64,000 bases of DNA from Sedimenticola selenatireducens (GTDB lineage Bacteria > Pseudomonadota > Gammaproteobacteria > Chromatiales > Chromatiaceae): assembly GCF_007625115.1 (NCBI RefSeq), contig NZ_VMNH01000023.1, positions 237,620-301,619 of the forward strand, read 5' to 3'. The position numbers were made by a program, and so were the translations under genes. Below are positions 37,166 through 47,130 of this stretch, one piece after another (positions within the stretch are counted from its first letter, which is position 1; each line of letters starts with the position of its first letter). The notes under the pieces were generated by a model that was given only the letters and a program-made list of their open reading frames with translations, ran no database searches and was not told the DNA's origin.

Positions 37166-38371
37166 ATGCCTGAAGCCTTTATCTGTGACGCCATTCGTAC
37201 ACCCATTGGCCGTTATGCTGGCAGCCTCTCCACACTCCGTGCCGACGACCTCGCTGCCCTACCTGTGAAGGCGCTGATGGAGCGTAACCCTGACGTTGAT
37301 TGGTATCGGGTGAATGACCTGATCTACGGCTGCGCCAATCAGGCCGGTGAGGACAACCGCAATATCGGACGCATGACCGCACTCCTGGCGGGCCTGCCGG
37401 ACGCCGTTCCAGGCGTCACAATGAATCGTCTCTGCGGCTCCGGTATGGATGCCGTCGGTACGGCAGCCCGCGCCATCAAGAGTGGTGAAGCAGAACTGAT
37501 GATTGCCGGCGGCGTGGAATCCATGTCTCGCGCCCCCTTTGTAATGGCAAAAGCTGAGAGCGCCTTCTCACGTCAGGCTGAGATATTTGACACCACGATT
37601 GGCTGGCGCTTTATCAATCCCATGATGAAGAAGTTGTACGGCGTCGATTCAATGCCGGAGACGGCTGAAAACCTGGCGGTAGAATTTGGTATCAGCCGTG
37701 AAGACCAAGACACCTTTGCCCTGCGCTCTCAACAACGTACGGGGGCGGCTATCACCGCAGGTCGACTCGCCGAAGAGATCGTACCGGTTACACTGCCACA
37801 ACGAAAAGGCGACCCGCTCATTATCAGTCAGGATGAACACGCAAGACCACAAACTACGCTGGAACAGTTAGCCAAGTTACGCCCCATCGTTCATCCCGAA
37901 GGCTCGGTTACTGCGGGCAACGCCTCGGGTGTCAATGACGGAGCATGCGCACTGATCATTGCTTCCGAGCAATCCGCAAAAGAGCAGGGGCTGACACCCC
38001 GCGCCCGTATCCTCGGCTTGCAGACCGCCGGCGTGCCACCTCGCACCATGGGCTTCGGCCCCGCCCCCGCGAGCGCACAACTACTCAAGCGGCTGGGGCT
38101 GACACTGAAAGATTTGGACCTTATAGAACTCAACGAGGCCTTTGCCGCTCAGGCACTGGCAGTCACTCGCCATCTGGGGCTGGCCGATGACGACCCACGC
38201 ATCAATCCCAATGGCGGCGCGATTGCTCTCGGCCATCCACTGGGTATGAGCGGCGCACGACTGCTGACCACCGCAACCAATGAACTGCATCGAAATAGCG
38301 GCCGCTACGCCCTCTGCACCATGTGCATTGGTGTTGGTCAGGGCATCGCCATGATCATTGAGCGTGTGTAA
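37166..38371 (+). CDS. Acetyl-CoA acyltransferase, 3-oxoadipyl-CoA thiolase type
   Basis: A 401-residue thiolase. The nucleophilic Cys is in [15 protein letters not shown] (about residue 90), the catalytic His in [11 protein letters not shown], and the second Cys in [10 protein letters not shown]. The opening [23 protein letters not shown] and [17 protein letters not shown] are characteristic of PcaF/PaaJ 3-oxoadipyl-CoA thiolases. In this anaerobic island it could cleave 3-oxopimelyl-CoA, one carbon longer, to glutaryl-CoA and acetyl-CoA, feeding GcdH; this is inference. It has its own upstream gap and may start a separate unit with the next gene. Confidence 0.88.
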   Translation: MPEAFICDAIRTPIGRYAGSLSTLRADDLAALPVKALMERNPDVDWYRVNDLIYGCANQAGEDNRNIGRMTALLAGLPDAVPGVTMNRLCGSGMDAVGTAARAIKSGEAELMIAGGVESMSRAPFVMAKAESAFSRQAEIFDTTIGWRFINPMMKKLYGVDSMPETAENLAVEFGISREDQDTFALRSQQRTGAAITAGRLAEEIVPVTLPQRKGDPLIISQDEHARPQTTLEQLAKLRPIVHPEGSVTAGNASGVNDGACALIIASEQSAKEQGLTPRARILGLQTAGVPPRTMGFGPAPASAQLLKRLGLTLKDLDLIELNEAFAAQALAVTRHLGLADDDPRINPNGGAIALGHPLGMSGARLLTTATNELHRNSGRYALCTMCIGVGQGIAMIIERV

Positions 38372-38413
38372 TTCGCTCACCAAACGAACCCATCAAACCC
38401 AACAGAGATCGCT

Positions 38414-40471
38414 ATGACAAACCACACTGCACTGGATACGGATACGATTACAGCATTGCTGCAAGATGCCGCCGACTCACAACAAGGATCACTGGATTCG
38501 GCATCATTACTTCGGTTACTGGAACAAGCGGGCCTGCCTGTGTCCCGCACCGATACCCTTTCAGGAAACACACTGTCTCTGCGCCTGAAAAACACCCGGG
38601 AATTTGGCCCGGTGATCTCGGTTGGGCTGGGCGGTGATCAGGGTGAGCTACTAAAAAGCGCCCTTAAAAAGGGACAACATAGCGTAACCGCTGCTGCTGA
38701 TCTGACTCAGGGTGATGACCTGCTGGATAGCTTTCGCCAGACCCTCGCCTATCGACAGCTTGACGAAAAAGTCAGCGACCAGGCGTTGATGAACTGCTTT
38801 GATGCCTTGATCATGCTAGCCCGTTACTATGCGCCCAATAATTCGTCTGCACCTTTTATACTGGATGAACTAACCCTCAATCCCTGCTGTTTTGATAACG
38901 GTCATCTCCTGATTGAATCTGCAAGCTGCCAATTCAGTGAACCCAAGGCCATTCCCGCACCACGCCCTGTTGAAAAAATCGCCAAGATGCTGCACCCGAA
39001 ATCGATCGGCATCATCGGCGTCTCCGGCAGTAAAATGAACTTTGGCCGGATCATCCTTAAGAACATTCTAGCCAGCGGCTATCCCGCCGAACAGCTCACC
39101 ATTATCCGTCCCAACGAGGAGGAGATTGATGGCGTGAAATGCGTCGAGAGCCTCAGTGCCCTTGAACAAAAGCTTGATCTGTTTGTAGTGGCTATTGCTG
39201 CCGATGCAGTATTTGATCTGGTGGATGAGGTGATCGCCACACAAGCCGCTGAAGCGGTCATGTTGATACCCGGAGGATTGGGAGAGACCGCTGCCAGCCG
39301 AGAGCAGACTGCTGCCATGATGAAGCGCATCAATGACGCACACAGATCAGACGCTGGTGGCCCCGTCTTTCTCGGAGGAAACTGCCTCGGTATCGTCTCC
39401 CACCCCGGTGAATATGACACCTGGTTCATCCCAAAAAATCGCTTGCCTCAAGGTCAGAAAAAACAGCAGCGTAACTCGGCACTGATCAGCCAGAGCGGCG
39501 CCTTCATGATCACCCGCATCAGCAACAACCCCTGGCTCGATCCCGCCTACATGACTGCACTGGGTAACCAGAACGATCTCACCCATGGAGATATGGTCAA
39601 CTACTTTGCTGATCAGGATGAGATAAAAACCATCGGCGTCTATTCAGAAGGCTTCCGTGATCTGGATGGACTCACCTTCGCCAAGGCCGTACGCAAAGCA
39701 ACGTTGCTCGGTAAACAGGTGGTGCTCTATAAGGCAGGACGCTCCATACCCGGTGCTATGGCCGCCATGGGTCACACTGCCTCCATTGCCGGTGACTTTG
39801 ATCTCTGTGAATCCGTAATTACACAAGCGGGCGGCATTGTATCGAATGACTTCGACCGCTTTAATGACCTCTTCTATATCGCCGGCTGCCTGCATGATAA
39901 GACGATTGGTGGCAACCGGTTGGGTGCCGTCAGCGGCGCCGGTTTTGAAGCCGTGGGCATGGCCGATAACATCCATGTCGATAACTTTTCCCTGGAAGTC
40001 CCGACCCTATCACCACAAACTGAACAACGTATCGCTGAGATTCTAAAAGCAAAGCGGCTGGATGCCCTGATGGAGGTACGTAATCCGATGGACATCAATC
40101 CCGGTGCTGATGACGAGGCCCATCTACAGTGTGCCGAGGCGTTTGCCAATGACCCGGACATCGATGCCGTGGTAGTGGGACTTGATCCGATGTCACCGGT
40201 CATGCGCACCCTGGTGGAGAACAAACTGCGGCCGGGTTATGACACCAGCGATGAGCAGAGTATTGCCCACCAGATGCCTAAAATGGTCAAGGCGCTGGAA
40301 AAACCGCTGATTGGTATTGTAGACGGCGGAGCACTCTATGACCCGCTGGTCGCCCAGATGATGGATCAGGGGGTTTGTGTGTTCCGCTCATGCGGGCGCG
40401 GCGTACAGGCCTTATCCCGCTACACCCAGGCCAGATTAAGTGGTGAGCAGATCAGAAAACGGTTTGGCTAG
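38414..40471 (+). CDS. ADP-forming acyl-CoA synthetase-like protein with shortened ATP-grasp part
   Basis: A 685-residue protein. From about residue 190 it follows the ADP-forming acetyl-CoA synthetase alpha chain: CoA-binding domain (HPKSIGIIGVSG), ligase domains (NSALISQSGAFM) and the phosphohistidine site in KAGRSIPGAMAAMGHTASIAG. The N-terminal 190 residues match only the start and end of an ATP-grasp domain (LLEQAGLPVSRT, then FGPVISVGLGGD and DELTLNPC); the central ATP-binding part seems deleted. It could still transfer CoA via the phospho-His with another ATP-grasp partner, or be a CoA-transferase. It starts 42 bases after the thiolase stop. The substrate is unknown. Confidence 0.78.
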   Translation: MTNHTALDTDTITALLQDAADSQQGSLDSASLLRLLEQAGLPVSRTDTLSGNTLSLRLKNTREFGPVISVGLGGDQGELLKSALKKGQHSVTAAADLTQGDDLLDSFRQTLAYRQLDEKVSDQALMNCFDALIMLARYYAPNNSSAPFILDELTLNPCCFDNGHLLIESASCQFSEPKAIPAPRPVEKIAKMLHPKSIGIIGVSGSKMNFGRIILKNILASGYPAEQLTIIRPNEEEIDGVKCVESLSALEQKLDLFVVAIAADAVFDLVDEVIATQAAEAVMLIPGGLGETAASREQTAAMMKRINDAHRSDAGGPVFLGGNCLGIVSHPGEYDTWFIPKNRLPQGQKKQQRNSALISQSGAFMITRISNNPWLDPAYMTALGNQNDLTHGDMVNYFADQDEIKTIGVYSEGFRDLDGLTFAKAVRKATLLGKQVVLYKAGRSIPGAMAAMGHTASIAGDFDLCESVITQAGGIVSNDFDRFNDLFYIAGCLHDKTIGGNRLGAVSGAGFEAVGMADNIHVDNFSLEVPTLSPQTEQRIAEILKAKRLDALMEVRNPMDINPGADDEAHLQCAEAFANDPDIDAVVVGLDPMSPVMRTLVENKLRPGYDTSDEQSIAHQMPKMVKALEKPLIGIVDGGALYDPLVAQMMDQGVCVFRSCGRGVQALSRYTQARLSGEQIRKRFG

Positions 40472-40480
40472 ATTACAGAA

Positions 40481-40515
40481 CTGCCGGTATTGGTTTGCAT
40501 AATCAATACCGGCAG
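40481..40515. terminator. Bidirectional hairpin between convergent genes
   Basis: CTGCCGGTATTG (40481-40492) pairs perfectly with CAATACCGGCAG (40504-40515), with an 11-nt loop. It sits in the 54-base gap between two converging stop codons. No T tract follows on either strand, so it may be an mRNA end-protecting or weak terminating structure. Confidence 0.6.
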
Positions 40516-40525
40516 TGACCCAGCA

Positions 40526-43345
40526 TTAAAGCAGGGCAAAGCGTTGGTTACCCTCTACATGCATAACCGACTGAGCCCGCAAGAGCTCTTCAAACTGATG
40601 TACAGGAAGAGGTTGACTGAAATAGAATCCCTGCACCTCCCGGCATCCACGCTCACGCAAAAAGTTTATCTGCTCCAGCGTCTCCACACCCTCTGCAATT
40701 ACATCCAGATTCAGGCTCTGCCCAAGACCGATAATAGCAGTGGTAATAGACATATCACTGATGTTGTCCGGTATTTCCATAACGAAGGAACGGTCCACCT
40801 TTAATTTTGTAATGGGCAGCTTCTTAAGATAACTGAGTGATGAATAACCGGTACCAAAATCATCAATAGAGATACGCACCCCCATGGCCACAAGTTGTTG
40901 CAAGATCAATGCACAGGCCTCTGGGCTTTTCATCAGCGCTGTCTCGGTTATCTCTAATTCAAGATATTTTGATTCCAGCCCTGTCTTTTGCAATACACTA
41001 TAAACATCCTCCTCCAGTGTTTGTAAAACAATCTGCAGCGGGGAAAGATTCACAGAGATGGGAATCGGTGTCAGATTTCGCTCCTGCCAGAGTTTATTTT
41101 GTGTACACACCTCTTCCAGCACCCATTTCCCTACGTTGCTAATCAATCCAATATCTTCAAGCACAGGAATAAACTCTACAGGTGAGATCATTCCAAATTC
41201 CTGATCCTCCCATCGCAGCAAGGCCTCTGCCCCGATGATACGCTTTGTCACCAGATCCACTTGCGGCTGGTAGTAGACAAAGAATTCTTTTTTATCGGCG
41301 GCTCTGTGTAAACGACTCTCCAGTCTCAGCCTTCGATTAAATCGCTCACCCATCTCCGGTCTAAACGCCCTCACTTCACCCCGCCCACTCTCTTTGGCAT
41401 GGAACATCGCTGTATCCGCAAGTTGAATGAGCCGATCTGTATCCGTAGCATCCTGTGGAAATATGCAGGTACCAATGCTGACGCTCAGATGTATAACATG
41501 TCCATTTATGACATAAGTGGTGGTTAATTCACGTTGAATTTTTTCCACGATCACATCGGCATCTTGTGGCGAAGTGACATCTTCAATAAGGACTGTAAAC
41601 TCATCCCCGCCCATTCTTCCAACAGTGTCATCAGTGCGCACACAACAGAGCAACTTTCCAGAGACCTTGCACAACAACTCGTCACCGACGGCATGCCCCA
41701 GACTGTCATTGATCACCTTGAACTTATCAATATCGATAAACAGAATGACAATAAGCGTCTCTTTTCGTTTGGCCCGCTTGATTGCCTGATCCAGGCGGTC
41801 TTTAAACAGTGTCCGGTTGGCCAGCCCGGTTAACCCATCATGGTAGGCCATGTGCTTGATTTCATTTTCAACCGTTTTGCGTGTGGTGATATCGTGAAGC
41901 AATATCAATTTTGAAGGGTAACCATTCCAACTGGTCTCTGTAATATGCGCCTCGGCTATCCCCCAGAGATTGGCCTCACAGTGAACGTCTAACTCAGTCC
42001 GTCCGCTATAGGGCACTGAGGTGAGTCGCTTGTTGGTTACAACCCCATCCTCTTCAAGATCCAGCATCACCTGCGCTGCAGGATTACTGAACAAACAGCG
42101 GTCATTCGTATCAAGAATGATCATTCCCGTTGGATTGAGCATGACCAGACTGAGGAAGTTCTGTTGCGCATTTAACAGATTCTTCTCAAGCACATTCCGT
42201 TCAGCAATCTCTTCTTCCAGCTTGTTGGCTGAAAGCTCTGCTTTCTTCTTTTCTTCAATCAATGCCCGGGTTGTCTCAGTTACCCTGGATATAGCCCCTT
42301 TAACCATGAATACAAAAACAATAATCATGAGGGAAAACAGAATCACCATGGCTGATTTAAAATGCTTCTCTTGCGCCACATTCTCTTCGATAATCAGCGA
42401 ACAGACCTGTGATACGTTTAGAATGCTATCAATAGCCTGCGTGGCAATGGCCAACCATTGATCGCCCGTAATGGTATAAGATGCAGTCAGTGAATTAGCA
42501 TAGAGCTCCTGCCTGGCTACCGCGTACTCACCTGATATGGCCTTGTCCATTTGCTCGATGGCATCAAGCAGTCTTTTATCAATTCCAGCTTCATGTCTTA
42601 TCCGGCGGATGTGCCCTATATGCTCCTCAACAACCGAATGAAACTGATTGAGTTCATATCGGGAACTCTCTGTAAGGGGCGCTTGCGTCAAGATATGCCT
42701 TGCCAGTAATGCACGCTCACGTCCGGCATACTCACTGAGGAGCCAAACCCAATTTCGAATGGTCCAGTAAGCACCATTTTTTACGGGCGCCTCAATCATG
42801 GCGGTTGACAGAAAATTTCGAAAATGCTGTTCATGGTTAATGGTTTCAGTCAATGAGTCGAACCATTCACCCGGGGGGAATGAGCCACCTTCTCCGAGAA
42901 TCCTTTTATCAGCACGCTCACGCGCACTGCGCTTCAGCTCACTAACCTCTTCGACATGCTGCAGTCCCATACGAAGAATAAAGTTTTCTGGGAATTTCTT
43001 CACCAGTTGGCTGGCCAATAAAACAGCCCGATCAAATTTAATATCACCCTGTTGCCGAAGTGCGTAGATGTGTTCAAGCTTCTGGCCTATATCGGACGGG
43101 GCTACCGGGCCACTCAGAAGGGCTAATGTGTAACCACGCTCCTTTGCACGGATATTCGACGCATCCATGAGCTGGACAACAGCCTGACTGGCCTCGGCTC
43201 TGGCTGCCGAGGCATAAAAATCATCCCAGGCCCGCCAAGTTGACTGTATGGCGAAAAACAGCAGGGCCAATGCCATGAGAACAATGGTTGCCGTAATGAT
43301 GCGATAGGAATCATTCGTGCGTTTTTTTAAGAATCGATACAACAA
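40526..43345 (-). CDS. Membrane GGDEF-EAL cyclic-di-GMP enzyme with helical sensor and PAS
   Basis: A 939-residue protein. It has a transmembrane helix near residues 18-35 and a long, mostly helical periplasmic sensor (about 40-330) with RERGYTLALLSG, resembling the nitrate/nitrite-sensing NIT domain. A second helix (about 335-352) and a PAS domain (about 395-500) follow. The GGDEF domain has an intact active site in RMGGDEF. The EAL domain has EALLRW, NLSP, ETALM and IDDFGTGYSSL, so both synthesis and breakdown of cyclic di-GMP are possible. Orientation is opposite to the catabolic genes. Confidence 0.9.
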   Translation of the reverse strand: MLYRFLKKRTNDSYRIITATIVLMALALLFFAIQSTWRAWDDFYASAARAEASQAVVQLMDASNIRAKERGYTLALLSGPVAPSDIGQKLEHIYALRQQGDIKFDRAVLLASQLVKKFPENFILRMGLQHVEEVSELKRSARERADKRILGEGGSFPPGEWFDSLTETINHEQHFRNFLSTAMIEAPVKNGAYWTIRNWVWLLSEYAGRERALLARHILTQAPLTESSRYELNQFHSVVEEHIGHIRRIRHEAGIDKRLLDAIEQMDKAISGEYAVARQELYANSLTASYTITGDQWLAIATQAIDSILNVSQVCSLIIEENVAQEKHFKSAMVILFSLMIIVFVFMVKGAISRVTETTRALIEEKKKAELSANKLEEEIAERNVLEKNLLNAQQNFLSLVMLNPTGMIILDTNDRCLFSNPAAQVMLDLEEDGVVTNKRLTSVPYSGRTELDVHCEANLWGIAEAHITETSWNGYPSKLILLHDITTRKTVENEIKHMAYHDGLTGLANRTLFKDRLDQAIKRAKRKETLIVILFIDIDKFKVINDSLGHAVGDELLCKVSGKLLCCVRTDDTVGRMGGDEFTVLIEDVTSPQDADVIVEKIQRELTTTYVINGHVIHLSVSIGTCIFPQDATDTDRLIQLADTAMFHAKESGRGEVRAFRPEMGERFNRRLRLESRLHRAADKKEFFVYYQPQVDLVTKRIIGAEALLRWEDQEFGMISPVEFIPVLEDIGLISNVGKWVLEEVCTQNKLWQERNLTPIPISVNLSPLQIVLQTLEEDVYSVLQKTGLESKYLELEITETALMKSPEACALILQQLVAMGVRISIDDFGTGYSSLSYLKKLPITKLKVDRSFVMEIPDNISDMSITTAIIGLGQSLNLDVIAEGVETLEQINFLRERGCREVQGFYFSQPLPVHQFEELLRAQSVMHVEGNQRFALL

Positions 43346-43520
43346 CTTATACAGCTCCCACGCTCTAACCGGAGTACCCTGTGACCCAATGAATCAATTA
43401 AGCAACACACCTGTAAACACAGGCGATTCAGAGGTAATATTTGTGTTAACTAATGGTTTACATTCTGGTATATTTATAGGTTACAACATTAAAGCAAGTT
43501 TATAGTTTAAAAGCCATTTT

Positions 43521-45356
43521 ATGGCTAATAGCACGACTGTCAACGTATTTCACCATGTTAACCCACAGTTTACACTGGAAAGGCGAATGCATAATTTTGG
43601 TAAGCGACTCACCAGCATCCTGGACAAAAGCCCGATAACCATTACTGATATCGCCAAGGCGCTGGGCGTTTCCCGCCAAGCTGTTTACAAGTGGATCAAG
43701 TTCGGCGGCATCACCGATGACAACACGAACAAGCTGGCTGAACTGCTCGAGGTTAATCCGGCCTGGCTACGCTTTGGCATTGATGGCCCCTCAGTCAGGA
43801 ACCGGGAGAATGATTCATCTGATAAATGGGATATTGCACGGGGCGCGCTAATAGAAAGACTCATCAAGAGCGAGCATTCGTTGCGGGTAACGCACGATAT
43901 TGCCAAGGTGGCAACCTGGGAATACTCACTCGCCAATGACAGAGTAACCTTTAGTGACAGGATGCAGCGTCACTTTGGTCTGCCCCTCGCAAATGAACAG
44001 CCCTACAGCCGCAAGCAATTTCTTGAATTGATTCATCCTGACGACAGGGAAGCCTTCAAAAAAAACCTGGTTGATCTGATACTAGGCGCACCGGAGAACC
44101 AGAGCGAGATACGCCTCATCCTCCCGGATGAATCAATCCTTTGGGCTACGGCATGGACCATTCGTAACGAGGACGCCAATCATCAGTGCCTGGGCCTTTT
44201 TGGCGCACTACAAAATATCACGGACAGGAAGCAAGCAGAATGTGCTCTTAGGATGAGCCAGCAAAATCTGGTTGAGGCGCAACGGATTGCCCACCTGGGC
44301 AGTTGGGAGTGGACTATTGCCGACGACACGGCACGATGGTCCGATGAGATGTATCGTATCTTTGGGGTAGAAAAAGAGCACTACACACCCAGCTATCCCA
44401 GCTTTTTAAACATGCTGGAACCGACCGACAGAGATGATCTTATCCAGTGCCTTGGCAACCCGCGAAATTCAAATGACAATGAGAAAACCAGACGCGAGTT
44501 TCAGATCAAGACCCAAGACGGATGCGTGAAATATATCCAGATAGATGGGATTATACACTGTGATAAGTTCGGCACACCGGTGCGTATGGTAGGCAGCGTA
44601 CTGGATATCACCAAGCGAAAAATATCAGAACTCGAACTTACGCAAAACAAGCATTGGCTGCAACAAATAAAAGACACCCTACCCATCGCCATCAGTGTCA
44701 GCAATTCACAAGGCGTGATATTGGATTGCAATCCCTACGGCGCAGCACTCTTTGGCTACACTGCACCTGAAGAGGCTATCGGTCGATTAGCCTTTGAGCA
44801 CTATGCAGATACCGAGGACCGGACCAGATTAACCGAAACACTAAAATCAGGCATTGTCACAGATCATCACGTGCTGCTCAAACGACTGGATGGGGCTTTT
44901 TTTTGGGGTGCAGTATCCGCATCCATGATTATAGAAAATAATGAAGAGCGTATATTCGTAGCAATAAAGGATATAACCCTTGAGAAGCGCATAAAAAACG
45001 CATTAAAGGAGAGCGAAAGAAGGTATCGATCTTTATTCGAACTAAACCCCAATGCTGTATTTGTAGAAACAATCGCCGGTGAAATACTGGATTGTAACAA
45101 TCGCGCTTGCGACATGTATGGCTATACAAAAGATGAGTTCATGAACCTGAATGTAAGGGATCTTATTCCGAAAGAGATCGCCGCTCAATTTGATGAAATA
45201 ATAACCGACCTAATGGAAAATGGCGGATTTCAAATACAAGCCACGCAGATCAGAAAAGATGGAAGCACCTTCACTGCAGAGATCAATACCAGCCTTTTTT
45301 ATATTGAGGAAACTCCAAATGTGACGGTAACGGTTACGGCTCTGGATGTTCCCTGA
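43521..45356 (+). CDS. HTH protein with serial PAS domains and no output module
   Basis: A 611-residue soluble protein. A CI-like helix-turn-helix near the N-terminus (ITDIAKALGVSRQAVYKWIKFGG, then NPAWLRFG) is followed by about four PAS domains (about 110-235, 250-365, 370-485 and 490-608) with PAC-like ends (DITDRK, DITKRK, DITLEK). There is no kinase, GGDEF or other effector after the last PAS; the stop follows immediately. It could be a DNA-binding sensor whose only output is the HTH. An ATG at 43587, preceded by GGAAAGG, is an alternative start and would still keep the HTH. Confidence 0.8.
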   Translation: MANSTTVNVFHHVNPQFTLERRMHNFGKRLTSILDKSPITITDIAKALGVSRQAVYKWIKFGGITDDNTNKLAELLEVNPAWLRFGIDGPSVRNRENDSSDKWDIARGALIERLIKSEHSLRVTHDIAKVATWEYSLANDRVTFSDRMQRHFGLPLANEQPYSRKQFLELIHPDDREAFKKNLVDLILGAPENQSEIRLILPDESILWATAWTIRNEDANHQCLGLFGALQNITDRKQAECALRMSQQNLVEAQRIAHLGSWEWTIADDTARWSDEMYRIFGVEKEHYTPSYPSFLNMLEPTDRDDLIQCLGNPRNSNDNEKTRREFQIKTQDGCVKYIQIDGIIHCDKFGTPVRMVGSVLDITKRKISELELTQNKHWLQQIKDTLPIAISVSNSQGVILDCNPYGAALFGYTAPEEAIGRLAFEHYADTEDRTRLTETLKSGIVTDHHVLLKRLDGAFFWGAVSASMIIENNEERIFVAIKDITLEKRIKNALKESERRYRSLFELNPNAVFVETIAGEILDCNNRACDMYGYTKDEFMNLNVRDLIPKEIAAQFDEIITDLMENGGFQIQATQIRKDGSTFTAEINTSLFYIEETPNVTVTVTALDVP

Positions 45357-45456
45357 CCATGCACTCGACCATTATGATTTAGCTGTGGTGTTTTTTAATA
45401 GCGCAAAGTACCGATAAGGTAGAAGGTAATTATTCAGTTGCACGTCTGGTTATTGA

Positions 45457-46341
45457 TCAAGCTAACACCTGTTTCTGCACCCGCCAGTAACGATAGATAA
45501 TGAGGGTATGGATCAACATGCCAGCAGCGGAGAGATAACCGATCATGCCGTCGTAATTGCCCACCACAGGAGAGAACGCGCTGGTCACATCCACATCGGT
45601 GAATGTGCGCACGACTTTGATCACAAACACAAACCCCGCATGCAAACCGATACAGTAGGCAATGTTCCCGGTTCTTTCTCTGACAACGGCGAAGAAAGCC
45701 CCCAGCCCAAAGAGGGCAAGGAATGAGTCAAATGTCGCCCACTCGCCATATTGATCAAAGGCACCGGCGAGAATCAATAAACCGCTATACCATGTCTGCG
45801 CCTCATCACCCGCAAGCGGTAACGGCTTAATAAAGTGTAAACCGGCGTAAAACAGACTGGAAAGCAGCAAGGTTGTAGCAAAACCGTGTTGTTTTCGGAT
45901 CGCCCCGAACAGACCTCCGCGAAAGAAGGTCTCCTCAATAAAGCCAATCAGCAAACCACCAATGAGTGCAACCAGGGTGGTTTTAAAGAGCAGGAAGAGC
46001 AGCTCTTCAGCAGGCGGTTTTGCTACACGAACACCTAGCAACAGCAGCACTGCACTCAGTAATAATAGGATTAGAAAACCACTCAACCACCCACTCGCCA
46101 GATCCTTAATGAACGCGGAACGCGGTAGTCCATAGCCTAATCCTGGCTTATTAGCGATTGCATAGTGGCGGATAATCAGAATAAAGCCAGGAATGGCAAT
46201 CAGTTTTGCCACGGTATTGATCAACTTATGCGGCCCTTTACTCATGCTCTCCTGAAACAGCACATAGAGGGGGTAGTTGATCAGCGCGCTGATCAACAGC
46301 GCGCCCAGCATGAGCAGTACAAAATAGCTAAACGCGCGCAT
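45457..46341 (-). CDS. CPBP family membrane protease (Abi-like)
   Basis: A 294-residue integral membrane protein with about eight transmembrane helices. The signature EETFFRGGLFGAIR (EExxxR) is near residues 140-150, the second motif FYAGLHF follows, and a later conserved His is in GLHAGFVF. These are the metal-binding residues of CPBP glutamic or metal proteases related to eukaryotic Rce1. Bacterial members have roles in bacteriocin self-immunity or membrane protein processing. It stands alone, so no substrate is suggested. Confidence 0.85.
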   Translation of the reverse strand: MRAFSYFVLLMLGALLISALINYPLYVLFQESMSKGPHKLINTVAKLIAIPGFILIIRHYAIANKPGLGYGLPRSAFIKDLASGWLSGFLILLLLSAVLLLLGVRVAKPPAEELLFLLFKTTLVALIGGLLIGFIEETFFRGGLFGAIRKQHGFATTLLLSSLFYAGLHFIKPLPLAGDEAQTWYSGLLILAGAFDQYGEWATFDSFLALFGLGAFFAVVRERTGNIAYCIGLHAGFVFVIKVVRTFTDVDVTSAFSPVVGNYDGMIGYLSAAGMLIHTLIIYRYWRVQKQVLA

Positions 46342-46467
46342 TGATAGCGGCCACTCCAGGCATTAGGGACAGTGGTGTCGTTTCAAAGAGTGTGCATTCT
46401 ACCGAAAAACACGCCTGTGGGTTAATACACGATCCTCAATACCCGCCCTGCAATTGAAGCACCAGGT

Positions 46468-47007
46468 TCAATTCGGTTGCTGTATAGCACCAACACTCGC
46501 CAGTAATTTCTGCAAAGTTTCGCGCTTATCCAAACCATCAGACAATGCAACCTCAGCAAGCGTTTGGCTATTATCCTTCATGATAACGCCTTGACCATTG
46601 AGCGCCTGCATCAGCCGATCCTCATCCACCTGAAATAATTGCGCCAACGTTACCACGGGGGCCTCTTCCAACGCCTTAAAGACCACACTAGGGCCAGCCT
46701 GCTGACTGAGTGTCGCACCACCCAAAAATAACCCCGTGGCCAGAATAATCGTAAGTACGCCGATCCGGGCAACACCCTGGTTAAAATATCGGCTCAATGA
46801 ACTCCAGTTTGAGAGCATATGAATCAACATCACTGCCACAAAGAGCATACCCAGCCATTCATGTAGGCCTTTGACCAAGCCCTCTCCCACATGAAAAAAC
46901 AGCATGCCACCACTTAATCCAATGACCAGAGCCAGGGCCCCGGCCAGTGGTGTTATGATGCGCCTTGGAAACAGCTTAACGACCCGCGTATTAATCTGAC
47001 TTGTCAT
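46468..47007 (-). CDS. DUF4405-type membrane protein
   Basis: A 179-residue protein with three transmembrane helices (about 18-37, 50-65 and 80-98). Histidines near the membrane (FFHVGEG, LHEWLG, LIHMLSNW) are typical of DUF4405 proteins, which resemble b-type cytochromes. The C-terminal 70 residues are soluble and contain two short helical repeats (FQVDEDRLMQAL and SDGLDKRETLQKLL). A haem-binding or small redox role is plausible but unproved. Confidence 0.72.
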   Translation of the reverse strand: MTSQINTRVVKLFPRRIITPLAGALALVIGLSGGMLFFHVGEGLVKGLHEWLGMLFVAVMLIHMLSNWSSLSRYFNQGVARIGVLTIILATGLFLGGATLSQQAGPSVVFKALEEAPVVTLAQLFQVDEDRLMQALNGQGVIMKDNSQTLAEVALSDGLDKRETLQKLLASVGAIQQPN

Positions 47008-47130
47008 GATAACTTCCCCTAAATGATTAAGGGCAGCAGTGTAATGCTCGCTGTTTTCCTGGATATGTCTGCTGTGTAATAAATTGTAACGGCTTTTTTC
47101 TGCTATCTTGAATCACACGCCAGACACTGA

